Below, in pieces: positions 1-5,590 of a stretch of 16,161 nucleotides of DNA (within the stretch, counting starts at the first letter, position 1; each line of letters opens with the position of its first letter). Origin of the DNA: Alphaproteobacteria bacterium (lineage in GTDB: Bacteria > Pseudomonadota > Alphaproteobacteria > Micavibrionales > UBA1664); the NCBI GenBank assembly GCA_018969935.1, contig JAGWXJ010000033.1:1-16161 (forward strand), in the 5' to 3' direction. Made by a program: the position numbers and the translations under genes. The notes under the pieces were generated by a model, which had not been told where the DNA came from, did no database searches, and saw only the letters and a program-made list of their open reading frames with translations.

Positions 1-132
1 GCATCGGTGGAGTGCCGCACGAACGGTGACGGCAAGATGCGCTGGCAGACCGAAACGATGCCCGATACCGAGGCGCGCAAGCTGGCGCTGCCTGTGGCCA
101 GAAGGTACCCGTGGGTACTTTCTTTCCGTTAA
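1..132 (+). CDS. C-terminal fragment of an unidentified protein
   Basis: The frame starting at base 1 is open for 43 codons and ends in TAA at 130-132, so this could be the 3' end of a gene that begins outside the window. The visible peptide is polar and charged, includes CRTNGDGKMRW and ends in VLSFR. I do not recognise a family. A second plus frame is also open through this stretch, so the reading frame is not certain. The stop overlaps the stop of the small convergent lipoprotein gene through a shared TTAA. A short inverted repeat sits in the last codons and could act in termination. Confidence 0.35.
   Translation, partial: ASVECRTNGDGKMRWQTETMPDTEARKLALPVARRYPWVLSFR
102..127 (+). terminator. 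Possible weak terminator-like inverted repeat
   Basis: GTACC (105-109) and GGTAC (114-118) form an inverted repeat around CGTG, extended by weaker AA/TT pairs, and a pyrimidine-rich tract (TTTCTTTCC) follows. It overlaps the end of the upstream reading frame, which is unusual for a terminator. The stem is short, so the call is weak. Confidence 0.25.
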
Positions 133-278
133 GGCTCGCTTACAACCTCGACGACACGTTGCATTTTCTGGCCCGCGCGATCGGAATCCTTTTTGACACC
201 TTCCAAGGTGTTTGTGCAGGCTGAGAGCGAGATGGCCGCGATAAGTAGAATGAGAGCGTTGCGCATGGGCGCCATCAT
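129..278 (-). CDS. Small entericidin-like lipoprotein
   Basis: This 49-residue ORF starts with ATGATG. A short N-terminus containing Arg6 leads into a hydrophobic stretch (ALILLIAAISLSAC) ending in a lipobox, LSAC, with Cys21 as the predicted lipidated residue. The mature part is short and charged (TNTLEGVKKDSDRAGQKMQ). That pattern matches the EcnA/EcnB entericidin family: tiny lipoproteins with an N-T-x-x-G-x-x-x-D segment after the cysteine. Starts at 278, 275 or 266 are possible; 266 gives 45 residues and the most typical signal peptide. No Shine-Dalgarno is visible. A perfect TATAAT lies at 297-302 on this strand. The gene is divergent from the S49 peptidase and no antitoxin-like partner is seen beside it. 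Whether it has a bacteriolytic role is not known from the sequence. Confidence 0.6.
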   Translation of the reverse strand: MMAPMRNALILLIAAISLSACTNTLEGVKKDSDRAGQKMQRVVEVVSEP

Positions 279-296
279 ACCAAAAACCCGCACGTT

Positions 297-302
297 ATTA
301 TA
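297..302 (-). promoter_or_regulatory. -10 element for the lipoprotein gene
   Basis: A perfect TATAAT on the minus strand ends 18 bases before the first ATG (278), placing the transcript start near 290. No good -35 hexamer is present at 16-18 bp, so the element is unproven. It shares the intergenic space with the divergent peptidase promoter. Confidence 0.4.
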
Positions 303-305
303 GAG

Positions 306-333
306 GTGACTTCGTGCGCGGGGCCGCTATGAT
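306..333 (+). promoter_or_regulatory. Promoter of the S49 peptidase, predicted leaderless
   Basis: A -35-like GTGACT (306-311), a 16-bp spacer and -10 TATGAT (328-333) place the transcript start at 340. That is the A of the peptidase ATG. No Shine-Dalgarno lies just upstream of the ATG, consistent with a leaderless mRNA. Confidence 0.45.
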
Positions 334-339
334 ACCGCC

Positions 340-1182
340 ATGAAAGATTTTATCTGTGATTTGCCCATCATCGGCGATTTTATGGAGCACCGCCCCAAAG
401 TGGCTGTCGTCCGCCTGTCGGGGGTTATATCGGATAACGGAACGCGCAAGGGCGGTATTTCCTATGAGCGTTACGCCGAGGCCATTGAAGATGCTTTTGC
501 CTTGCGCGATGTGCGCGAGGTTGCGCTTGTCATCAACAGCCCCGGCGGGGCGCCTGCGCAATGCTCGCTGCTTTCGGGTGTCATACGCCATTGTGCGGCC
601 GAGAAAAAAGTGCCCGTCAGCGCGTTTGTGGAAGATGTTGCCGCATCGGGCGGGTATTGGCTTGCGTGCGCTGCGGACAAGATTTTTGTACAGGCTTCGA
701 GCATTGTCGGATCCATCGGCGTGATTGCAGCGGGTTTTGGTTTTGAGGATTTCATCAAACGCCATGACATCAAGCGCAGGCTTTACACATCGGGCAAAGA
801 CAAGTCGTTGCTGGACCCGTTTAGCCCCGAAAAGAAAGCGGATGTGGAGCGCCTGAAGGCCATACAAGCGGAAATCCATGCGCAGTTTATCGCATGGGTG
901 CAGGAGCGCCGCGGCAACCGCCTTAAAGGAAAAGATTCAGAACTGTTCGAAGGGGCTATCTGGACGGGTAGTACCGCTGTCGGCATGGGTGTTGCAGATG
1001 GCATTGGTGACTTGCGCGGGGTATACCGCGACAAGTATGGCGAGAAGGTACGGTTTATCAATTTCGGGCCGGAAAAGCCGCTTTATCAGGCACTTATGGG
1101 CGTAAAAGCCCGTGGTGGCGCGGTGGGTGAGGCTATCGGCACAATCGAGGAACGGGCTTTTTGGCAGCGCTTCGGCTTATAA
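340..1182 (+). CDS. S49 family serine peptidase (SppA/SohB-like, no membrane anchor)
   Basis: The 280-residue protein has the ClpP-like fold signatures of family S49: INSPGGAP (65-72), the nucleophile segment AASGGYW (101-107) with Ser103, and SIVGSIGVI (121-129). S49 enzymes use a Ser-Lys dyad. The Lys should lie about 50 residues after the Ser, which points to Lys155 (or Lys153) in SGKDKSLLDP (151-160). Family members degrade cleaved signal peptides or membrane-protein fragments and are usually anchored by an N-terminal helix. Here the N-terminus (MKDFICDLPIIGDFMEHRPK) has no signal peptide or transmembrane segment, so the protein is probably cytosolic or peripheral. At 280 residues it is a single-domain form, about half of E. 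coli SppA. The ATG at 340 is preferred because the predicted promoter starts transcription exactly there. Confidence 0.85.
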   Translation: MKDFICDLPIIGDFMEHRPKVAVVRLSGVISDNGTRKGGISYERYAEAIEDAFALRDVREVALVINSPGGAPAQCSLLSGVIRHCAAEKKVPVSAFVEDVAASGGYWLACAADKIFVQASSIVGSIGVIAAGFGFEDFIKRHDIKRRLYTSGKDKSLLDPFSPEKKADVERLKAIQAEIHAQFIAWVQERRGNRLKGKDSELFEGAIWTGSTAVGMGVADGIGDLRGVYRDKYGEKVRFINFGPEKPLYQALMGVKARGGAVGEAIGTIEERAFWQRFGL

Positions 1183-1193
1183 TGGGGGAAAAC

Positions 1194-1222
1194 TTGACTT
1201 CTTTTAATTTTTTACATAATAT
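1194..1222 (+). promoter_or_regulatory. Promoter of the ankyrin-repeat gene
   Basis: TTGACT (1194-1199) is followed by either CATAAT (1215-1220, 15-bp spacer) or TAATAT (1217-1222, 17-bp spacer). Transcription would begin near 1227-1229 and leave a leader of about 30 bases containing an AAAAGGA Shine-Dalgarno. The gene can therefore be expressed independently of the peptidase upstream. Confidence 0.55.
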
Positions 1223-1256
1223 CTGGTCCAGATTTTTTGCAAAAGGAACTGATGCC

Positions 1257-1517
1257 ATGAAACAGGATGAAATGCAGCGCGCCCTTTGGGATGCAGCCAA
1301 AAAGGGCGACAAGGAGAAAATCCGTATGCTGGTGGTTGCCGGTGCGGATGTAAACGCCAAAGACGCCGATGGCCGTACCGCCCTTCATATTGCCAGCCAG
1401 TACGGGCAGGCTGATGCCTACAAAACATTGCTTGCCGCACGCGAGATGCAGGAGTTGATGAAAGCCGGTATCAAGCAGGATGAAGGCAAGCAAGGCGATA
1501 CCTATAAAGCCGCTTAA
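1257..1517 (+). CDS. Small ankyrin-repeat protein
   Basis: The ATG at 1257 gives 86 residues and is chosen because AAAAGGA (1241-1247) lies 9 bases upstream. The longer reading from 1161 overlaps the peptidase gene and lacks a ribosome-binding site. The core is one complete ankyrin unit plus flanking partial units: LWDAAKKGDKEKIRMLVVAG, then ADVNAKDADGRTALHIASQY with the diagnostic DGRTALHIA consensus, then a degenerate third helix pair. The tail (KQDEGKQGDTYKAA) is polar. Ankyrin repeats bind protein partners; the partner is unknown. There is no signal peptide, so the protein is presumably cytoplasmic. Few repeats and a short length make it an adaptor or capping-type fragment rather than a typical long ankyrin protein. 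Confidence 0.75.
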   Translation: MKQDEMQRALWDAAKKGDKEKIRMLVVAGADVNAKDADGRTALHIASQYGQADAYKTLLAAREMQELMKAGIKQDEGKQGDTYKAA

Positions 1518-1541
1518 GGTTTTACTTTAAGAAACAAAAAT

Positions 1542-1568
1542 AAACCGGCCTGATGGGCCGGTTTTTTT
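1542..1568 (+). terminator. Strong intrinsic terminator (probably bidirectional)
   Basis: AAACCGGCC (1542-1550) pairs perfectly with GGCCGGTTT (1556-1564) around a 5-base loop, with seven T's at 1562-1568. On the opposite strand the stem is followed by TTTATTTTTG, so it can also terminate the convergent membrane-protein gene ending at 1587. Confidence 0.9.
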
Positions 1569-1586
1569 GTCTGGCTTAATGCTGAC

Positions 1587-2075
1587 TTAGGCAGGGACGG
1601 GCATGGCCATCGGGCCTTCGCCCCATGCGTTGCGCACCTTGTCGTTGGCGGCTTTGACAGCGCGCGTGGCCCATGAGGGTTTGGGGGCGCGGGTGGTTTG
1701 TTTGCCGCTGCCTGCATCGGCGAATTTATCGCGGACGGGGCGGGCATCGGCTTCGGCCGTGGCTTCGACTTTTGGTGCGATGGCTGTATCCGTTGCGGTT
1801 TGGGTATCGGTTGCCGTTTCCGGTGCTGCTTCCCACGAGAAAGGTTCGGGCTTTGTCAGGCGGTTGAAGACATAGGCGCAGGTTAGGCCAGTGACGGCTG
1901 CCGTTGCGAGTGCGGCTGACATGCTCAGGCCCAAGCCCAAGCCTGCTATCATGGCACCTTCCTTCGCGCCCCAGAGCAAACCGCCAACTGTTGAAAGGCC
2001 CTGAATGGCAACTTCAGCGCAGTAGAGCGGGTATTCGATTGTTTTTGAAACACCGTTGAAGAGGGATCTTAACAT
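1587..2075 (-). CDS. Glycine-rich membrane protein of unknown function
   Basis: This 162-residue protein is not assigned to a family. Residues about 23-37 and 40-70 are hydrophobic and rich in small residues (GLSTVGGLLWGA, then GAMIAGLGLGLSMSAALATA), a glycine-zipper-like pattern that suggests one or two closely packed membrane helices. The remainder is a low-complexity Ala/Thr/Pro/Glu tail with a TATDTQTATDTA repeat (88-98 region) and a basic C-terminal segment (PKPSWATRAVKAANDKVRN). No signal-peptidase site stands out. The start is well supported: GGAGG (2081-2085) lies 5 bases from the ATG. The gene converges on the ankyrin gene and shares its terminator. I see no confident promoter in the 158 bases upstream. 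It could be an inner-membrane scaffold, but nothing in the sequence tells its role. Confidence 0.65.
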   Translation of the reverse strand: MLRSLFNGVSKTIEYPLYCAEVAIQGLSTVGGLLWGAKEGAMIAGLGLGLSMSAALATAAVTGLTCAYVFNRLTKPEPFSWEAAPETATDTQTATDTAIAPKVEATAEADARPVRDKFADAGSGKQTTRAPKPSWATRAVKAANDKVRNAWGEGPMAMPVPA

Positions 2076-2198
2076 TTAGGCCTCCGTCTCTTTTTTTATC
2101 GTTCTTATTCTTTTTCACCCTTGTGGCCACAGTACCGCGCAATGCCTTAAATTTTAGTTAAATTGTATTCATATTCGCGAGCGGGATGGATGAAACGG

Positions 2199-2218
2199 CT
2201 AAAAACCGGCGTTTTTAG
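2199..2218. repeat. Perfect inverted repeat between two minus-strand genes
   Basis: CTAAAAAC (2199-2206) and GTTTTTAG (2211-2218) form an 8-bp perfect stem with a CGGC loop, just downstream of the isochorismatase-like gene on the minus strand. It may be a weak terminator, since the T run is inside the stem, or an operator for the following gene. Confidence 0.4.
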
Positions 2219-2233
2219 TGGTCGGGAGGCCGT

Positions 2234-3025
2234 TTAGGCGGGTGTCAGTGACGGCGTTTTGTGAGGCGGCAGGGGCAGGGCGGGGATTGCGGATTCGTAG
2301 GCGGTTTTTGCGTCTTCCAGCGATAGGGCGATTTTGGAGATATCAAACGGGGCGTTGCTATCGAGCATGGCGCGCAGGTCATCGGCTTTTACCAAAATGG
2401 CATCGCGGTGATAGAGGCTGCGCAGCGTGGCCCAGCCCGAACCCGCGCAAGCCTTACAGGGGAAGGTATTTGTTTGGCCATCATAGATGCCGTTTGAGGA
2501 AACCAGATCCACGACGATGGCCACGTTTTCAAAATTGAGTATGGAGGTCGCCGCGCTGTTTTCGAGGCAGGCCTGAATGTTGCAGCCAGTGTATATGGCC
2601 GTATGTGTGTTTGTGCCATTCAGGATGCGCGAGAGGTCAAGTTCGGTTGTTACATCGTTCGGGGGTTCGAAAATATTGTCGTAGCTGGAGTAGAGTACAC
2701 GCTCGGCCTGATTTGGCTGTGTGGGCCAAATGCGGGCTTTGGTGGCTTCCGGTATTTCGGCGTTCAACATTCTGTCGCCGCCTTTACGGGCATCGTAATC
2801 GTTGAGGGTGTGGGCGACATTGAGAATGCCAGCGCGGCCTTGCACGCTATCGAAGAAGGTGCGGGTGCGGCGGGCAGTATGATCGTTCCAGACATTCCAG
2901 CGATTGATAGACGTATCGCAAAATTCGGCCTGCCAATGCAGGCCCACAAGTAAAACGCCAGCGTGGGCAATGTTGGCCGCCGCCTTCCAGTTTTGCATGA
3001 TGGTGATGGCGTTCTGTTCGCACAT
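2234..3025 (-). CDS. Isochorismatase-fold (cysteine hydrolase-like) protein with altered active site
   Basis: From the ATG at 3025 the protein has 263 residues. The fold is recognised by AGVLLVGLHWQAEF near residue 22 (family: hydrophobic strand then D-x-Q-x-D-F), TARRTRTFFDSV followed by ILNVAHT (helix then strand), and TGCNIQACLENSA then IVVDLVSS (family: TGvatdvCV..ta and vv.Da.s). The nucleophile Cys is kept (Cys153), but the usual Asp is His30 and the usual Lys position holds Ser or Tyr near 112-113. Family hydrolysis may therefore be lost or changed. An unusual CKACAGSG (190-197) follows the core. The open frame reaches a TTG at 3136, but ATG 3025 is preferred because a TTGACT/TATGAA promoter predicts transcription starting exactly on it. 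The gene is divergent from mdh. The substrate is unknown. Confidence 0.65.
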   Translation of the reverse strand: MCEQNAITIMQNWKAAANIAHAGVLLVGLHWQAEFCDTSINRWNVWNDHTARRTRTFFDSVQGRAGILNVAHTLNDYDARKGGDRMLNAEIPEATKARIWPTQPNQAERVLYSSYDNIFEPPNDVTTELDLSRILNGTNTHTAIYTGCNIQACLENSAATSILNFENVAIVVDLVSSNGIYDGQTNTFPCKACAGSGWATLRSLYHRDAILVKADDLRAMLDSNAPFDISKIALSLEDAKTAYESAIPALPLPPHKTPSLTPA

Positions 3026-3031
3026 TTTATT

Positions 3032-3060
3032 TTCATAATGTATTTTAATGGAAAAGTCAA
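3032..3060 (-). promoter_or_regulatory. Promoter of the isochorismatase-like gene, predicted leaderless
   Basis: On the minus strand TTGACT (3060-3055), a 17-bp spacer and TATGAA (3037-3032) predict a start at 3025, the A of the chosen ATG. There is no Shine-Dalgarno in the A-rich six bases between. Confidence 0.5.
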
Positions 3061-3075
3061 AAGCGGATAGTGAAG

Positions 3076-3081
3076 GATAAT
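3076..3081 (+). promoter_or_regulatory. Possible -10 element for mdh
   Basis: GATAAT matches the -10 consensus at five of six positions and would start a leader near 3088, about 69 bases before the mdh ATG. The -35 region at 17 bp spacing (AAAGTC) is poor and overlaps the divergent TTGACT, so the two promoters may compete or need an activator. Confidence 0.3.
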
Positions 3082-3110
3082 GCATGTCGGGGCGCTTGTG
3101 TGCGGCGCAA

Positions 3111-3147
3111 AACGGGGTAACATCGGCCCCGTTCAAAACAACGGGAG
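3111..3147 (+). promoter_or_regulatory. mdh leader with alternative hairpins around the ribosome-binding site
   Basis: Three short segments compete. Segment 1 AACGGGG (3111-3117) pairs perfectly with segment 2 CCCCGTT (3127-3133, 9-base loop). Segment 2 can instead pair with segment 3 AACGGG (3140-3145, 6-base loop), which overlaps the Shine-Dalgarno GGGAG (3143-3147). The first fold frees the site; the second hides it. Function is inferred from pairing alone. Confidence 0.4.
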
Positions 3148-3156
3148 TTAATACAC

Positions 3157-4116
3157 ATGGCTAGAGCAAAAATCGGGTTGGTTGGTGCAGGACAAATTGG
3201 CGGGACACTCGCCTTGCTTGCAGGCCTCAAGGAACTGGGCGACATCGTCCTTATCGATATCGCGGAAGGCGTGCCGCAGGGCAAAGGCCTTGATATTGCC
3301 GAGGCCGCCCCTGTTGAGGGTTTTGATGCTTCGGTTACCGGCTCCAATTCCTATGAAGCCCTTGCCGGCGCCGATGTCGTGATTGTGACTGCAGGCGTGC
3401 CGCGCAAGCCGGGCATGAGCCGCGATGACCTTATCGGCATCAACACGGGTATCGTGAATGCGGCGGGCGCAGGCATCAAGCAATACGCACCTAATGCTTT
3501 TGTGATCGTCATTACAAACCCGCTGGATGCGATGGTTGAAGTCATGCAGCGCGCAACGGGCTTTGCCGCCAACAAGGTTGTGGGGATGGCCGGCGTGCTG
3601 GATTCTGCCCGTTTCCGCCACTTTTTGGCAGAAGAATTCAAGGTGTCGGTTGAGGATGTCAACGCATTCGTGCTTGGCGGCCATGGCGACACGATGGTGC
3701 CGCTGGTGCGTTATTCATCGGTTGCGGGTATTCCGCTGCCCGACCTCGTCAAAATGGGTTGGACCACGCAGGAGAAACTGGATGCCATGGTCCAGCGCAC
3801 ACGTGATGGCGGTGCCGAGATTGTGGCGCTGCTCAAAACCGGATCGGCCTTTTATGCGCCTGCATCCTCAGCCATCGTGATGGCCGAGAGCTACCTGCGC
3901 GACAAACGCCGCGTACTGCCTTGCGCCGCCAAACTGAACGGCGAATACGGCGTGAAGGGCTTGTACATTGGCGTACCTTGCGTGATTGGCAAGAACGGCG
4001 TCGAGAAGATTGTCGAGATCGAGCTGAATGCCGAGGAGAAAAAGATGTTCGACCATTCGGTTAACGCCGTTAAGGGCCTTGTGGAGGCTGTCGATAAAAT
4101 TTCCAAGGCGGCCTAA
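3157..4116 (+). CDS. mdh: Malate dehydrogenase
   Basis: NAD-dependent oxidation of malate to oxaloacetate in the TCA cycle; a cytosolic enzyme. The 319-residue length is typical of the LDH-like MDH type found in Alphaproteobacteria. The Rossmann motif is GLVGAGQIGGTLA (7-19), with Asp34 ending strand 2 as the NAD-selecting acid. Substrate and catalytic residues are in place: Arg83 and Arg89 in RKPGMSR, Asn121 in TNPLD, Asp149 and Arg152 in LDSARFR, and catalytic His176 in GGHGDTMVP. Arg83 in the mobile loop, rather than Gln, supports malate over lactate. The ATG has GGGAG 9 bases upstream. Upstream is a leader with possible alternative hairpins, and downstream is a strong terminator. mdh therefore appears monocistronic here, although in many relatives it leads a sucCD operon. 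Confidence 0.97.
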   Translation: MARAKIGLVGAGQIGGTLALLAGLKELGDIVLIDIAEGVPQGKGLDIAEAAPVEGFDASVTGSNSYEALAGADVVIVTAGVPRKPGMSRDDLIGINTGIVNAAGAGIKQYAPNAFVIVITNPLDAMVEVMQRATGFAANKVVGMAGVLDSARFRHFLAEEFKVSVEDVNAFVLGGHGDTMVPLVRYSSVAGIPLPDLVKMGWTTQEKLDAMVQRTRDGGAEIVALLKTGSAFYAPASSAIVMAESYLRDKRRVLPCAAKLNGEYGVKGLYIGVPCVIGKNGVEKIVEIELNAEEKKMFDHSVNAVKGLVEAVDKISKAA

Positions 4117-4144
4117 GCCTTATTTACCCATATTTGCTTTTCGT

Positions 4145-4183
4145 AAGGCGGTTATGTAATTTCATAACCGCCTTTGCGTTTTT
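4145..4183 (+). terminator. Intrinsic terminator of mdh
   Basis: AAGGCGGTTATG (4145-4156) and CATAACCGCCTT (4163-4174) form a perfect 12-bp stem with a TAATTT loop, followed by TGCG and five T's (4179-4183). Confidence 0.88.
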
Positions 4184-4202
4184 GGGGGGTACACCCCCAA
4201 AA
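4180..4202 (+). repeat. Second hairpin overlapping the mdh terminator T-tract
   Basis: TTTTGGGGG (4180-4188) and CCCCCAAAA (4194-4202) form a 9-bp perfect inverted repeat around GTACA. Its first T's are the T-tract of the preceding terminator. No T run follows it on the plus strand. Confidence 0.6.
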
Positions 4203-4303
4203 CCTTGTGACATGGGCAGGGGAATTTGGGTGCTTACTACCTTGCATCCCCGTTTCTTTTGTCATAGCCATTAGGAAACAAAAAAATATACAGGGACTAC
4301 CAA

Positions 4304-5578
4304 ATGCAACAATTCGGCGAAGCCACGCAGCGTTTGCGCAAGATTTTTGAAAAATCGCACGTTGTCGTGACGGCGGAGGAGCTCATCAAATGGGGCATCA
4401 ACCCGTATTTCGCTCACATGTATGCAAAAGGGATTACCGAGCCCGCGCTGATGGACGAACTGGCGCTTGAAAAGCGCATCGACCAGTTTTGGCCCCAAAG
4501 CCTGCCGCGCCCCGATGCCAAGGCGCTGCTTCAGGGTATTTTGAATGGCCGCGAGCATCCGAGCCCGTATGTCATTTATGATTTTTGCCAGCTGTTTGAT
4601 ATCACCCCTGACCAGCTTTTATTGCCGTCCGACCAAGTGACGGACGGGCGCGGGCACCCCATGCCGTGTGCGCCTGCACCAGTTATTGAAGCCGCGTGCC
4701 GCTTTTTTGAAGACCTGAAACAGCGTGGCGCCGTGCCCGAACACCTGCGCCGCTTCTTGCGCCATGAATATTACAAGGCGAATGCGTGGGGCCGCCGTAC
4801 CCTGCTGGATTACGATGACGCGGAAGACGCTTTCCAGCCCAATTTCGATTTCCTGCTCGAGGCCGAGGAAAATTACGCGGCCCTCCACAAGGACCCTGAA
4901 CACATCCGCAAGGACGGGGTCGATATCCTTTACAAAAACGCATCGCCTATTGATGACATCCTGCACTCGATGGACATGACCATCGGGTATTACGCTAAGT
5001 TCTTACAGGACCGCGTGACAAAACTCGGGCCGGAAACGGAAGCGCATGCGCGCAGGCACCGTGCGGCACTCAAGGCCATCCATTCGTGCGTAAGCGCCAT
5101 TTGCCCTGACGGGTTTAAAGACTGGTTGCTGGCTTTTGAACGCGCCAAACACAAAATGGGGCTTGAGCGCGCGCTTGAACTTTTGTCGCGCAACCCCGAG
5201 AGCGATGTTTTCCACCCCATGCGTATCGGATGGATGAGCAGCGCTTCCACGCGCCTGCCCAACGGCGACTTTGTAGCGGGGCCACGCATCATCCGCGCGC
5301 TTTGCGATGCCTACAGGCTTTATAACGTGCATGGCCCCGCACACCACCGTTACATTGCCGAAGCCGAAACATCGCTGACCGAGCTGATGGATTTTGAAAC
5401 GTGGCGCCGCGCGCCGCATACGCGCGACTTCCTGACGGCGGAGGCCATCCGCCGCCATATCCTCGGGCATGTGACGCCCGAACAGCTTGGCATCAAGCGT
5501 AACAAGGTTGAGTACGAACCCGTGGTGTCGAGCAACCGCATGCTGCTTAGCCCGCCGCGCCCTGCCAACCACCCGTAG
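4304..5578 (+). CDS. Unknown protein, first of a tandem paralogous pair; possible divergent XRE-like N-terminus
   Basis: I do not recognise this 424-residue, largely helical soluble protein. It is homologous along its whole length to the next gene product: KIF (13-15), AEELIKWGINP (24-34), KGI (42-44), Trp63-Pro64, TPD (101-103), FHPMR (303-307) and FETWRRAP (364-371) all recur there. Residues about 68-107, including LLQGILNGREHPS and then FDITPDQLL, resemble the second half of an XRE/lambda-repressor helix-turn-helix, so DNA binding is possible but unproven. No signal peptide, transmembrane helix or enzyme motif is seen. The C-terminus is Pro-rich (SPPRPANHP). AGGGA (4292-4296) lies 7 bases before the ATG. 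The 187-base gap after mdh holds the mdh terminator and a second hairpin; no convincing promoter was found. Confidence 0.6.
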   Translation: MQQFGEATQRLRKIFEKSHVVVTAEELIKWGINPYFAHMYAKGITEPALMDELALEKRIDQFWPQSLPRPDAKALLQGILNGREHPSPYVIYDFCQLFDITPDQLLLPSDQVTDGRGHPMPCAPAPVIEAACRFFEDLKQRGAVPEHLRRFLRHEYYKANAWGRRTLLDYDDAEDAFQPNFDFLLEAEENYAALHKDPEHIRKDGVDILYKNASPIDDILHSMDMTIGYYAKFLQDRVTKLGPETEAHARRHRAALKAIHSCVSAICPDGFKDWLLAFERAKHKMGLERALELLSRNPESDVFHPMRIGWMSSASTRLPNGDFVAGPRIIRALCDAYRLYNVHGPAHHRYIAEAETSLTELMDFETWRRAPHTRDFLTAEAIRRHILGHVTPEQLGIKRNKVEYEPVVSSNRMLLSPPRPANHP

Positions 5579-5590
5579 GATGCAGGCGCC

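Noticed and set aside
298..879. Minus-strand open frame opposite the S49 peptidase
   Set aside because: The peptidase frame carries clear family motifs. The antisense reading has none and would run into the divergent promoter region.
1178..1183. Perfect TATAAT over the stop of the S49 peptidase gene
   Set aside because: The only -35-like TTGGCA (1161-1166) is 11 bp away, too close. The TTGACT promoter at 1194 explains the next gene better.
3026..3136. Upstream TTG-start extension of the isochorismatase-like gene
   Set aside because: It would need a TTG start 21 bases from the mdh ATG without a Shine-Dalgarno and adds 37 residues unlike the family. The promoter predicts a start on ATG 3025.
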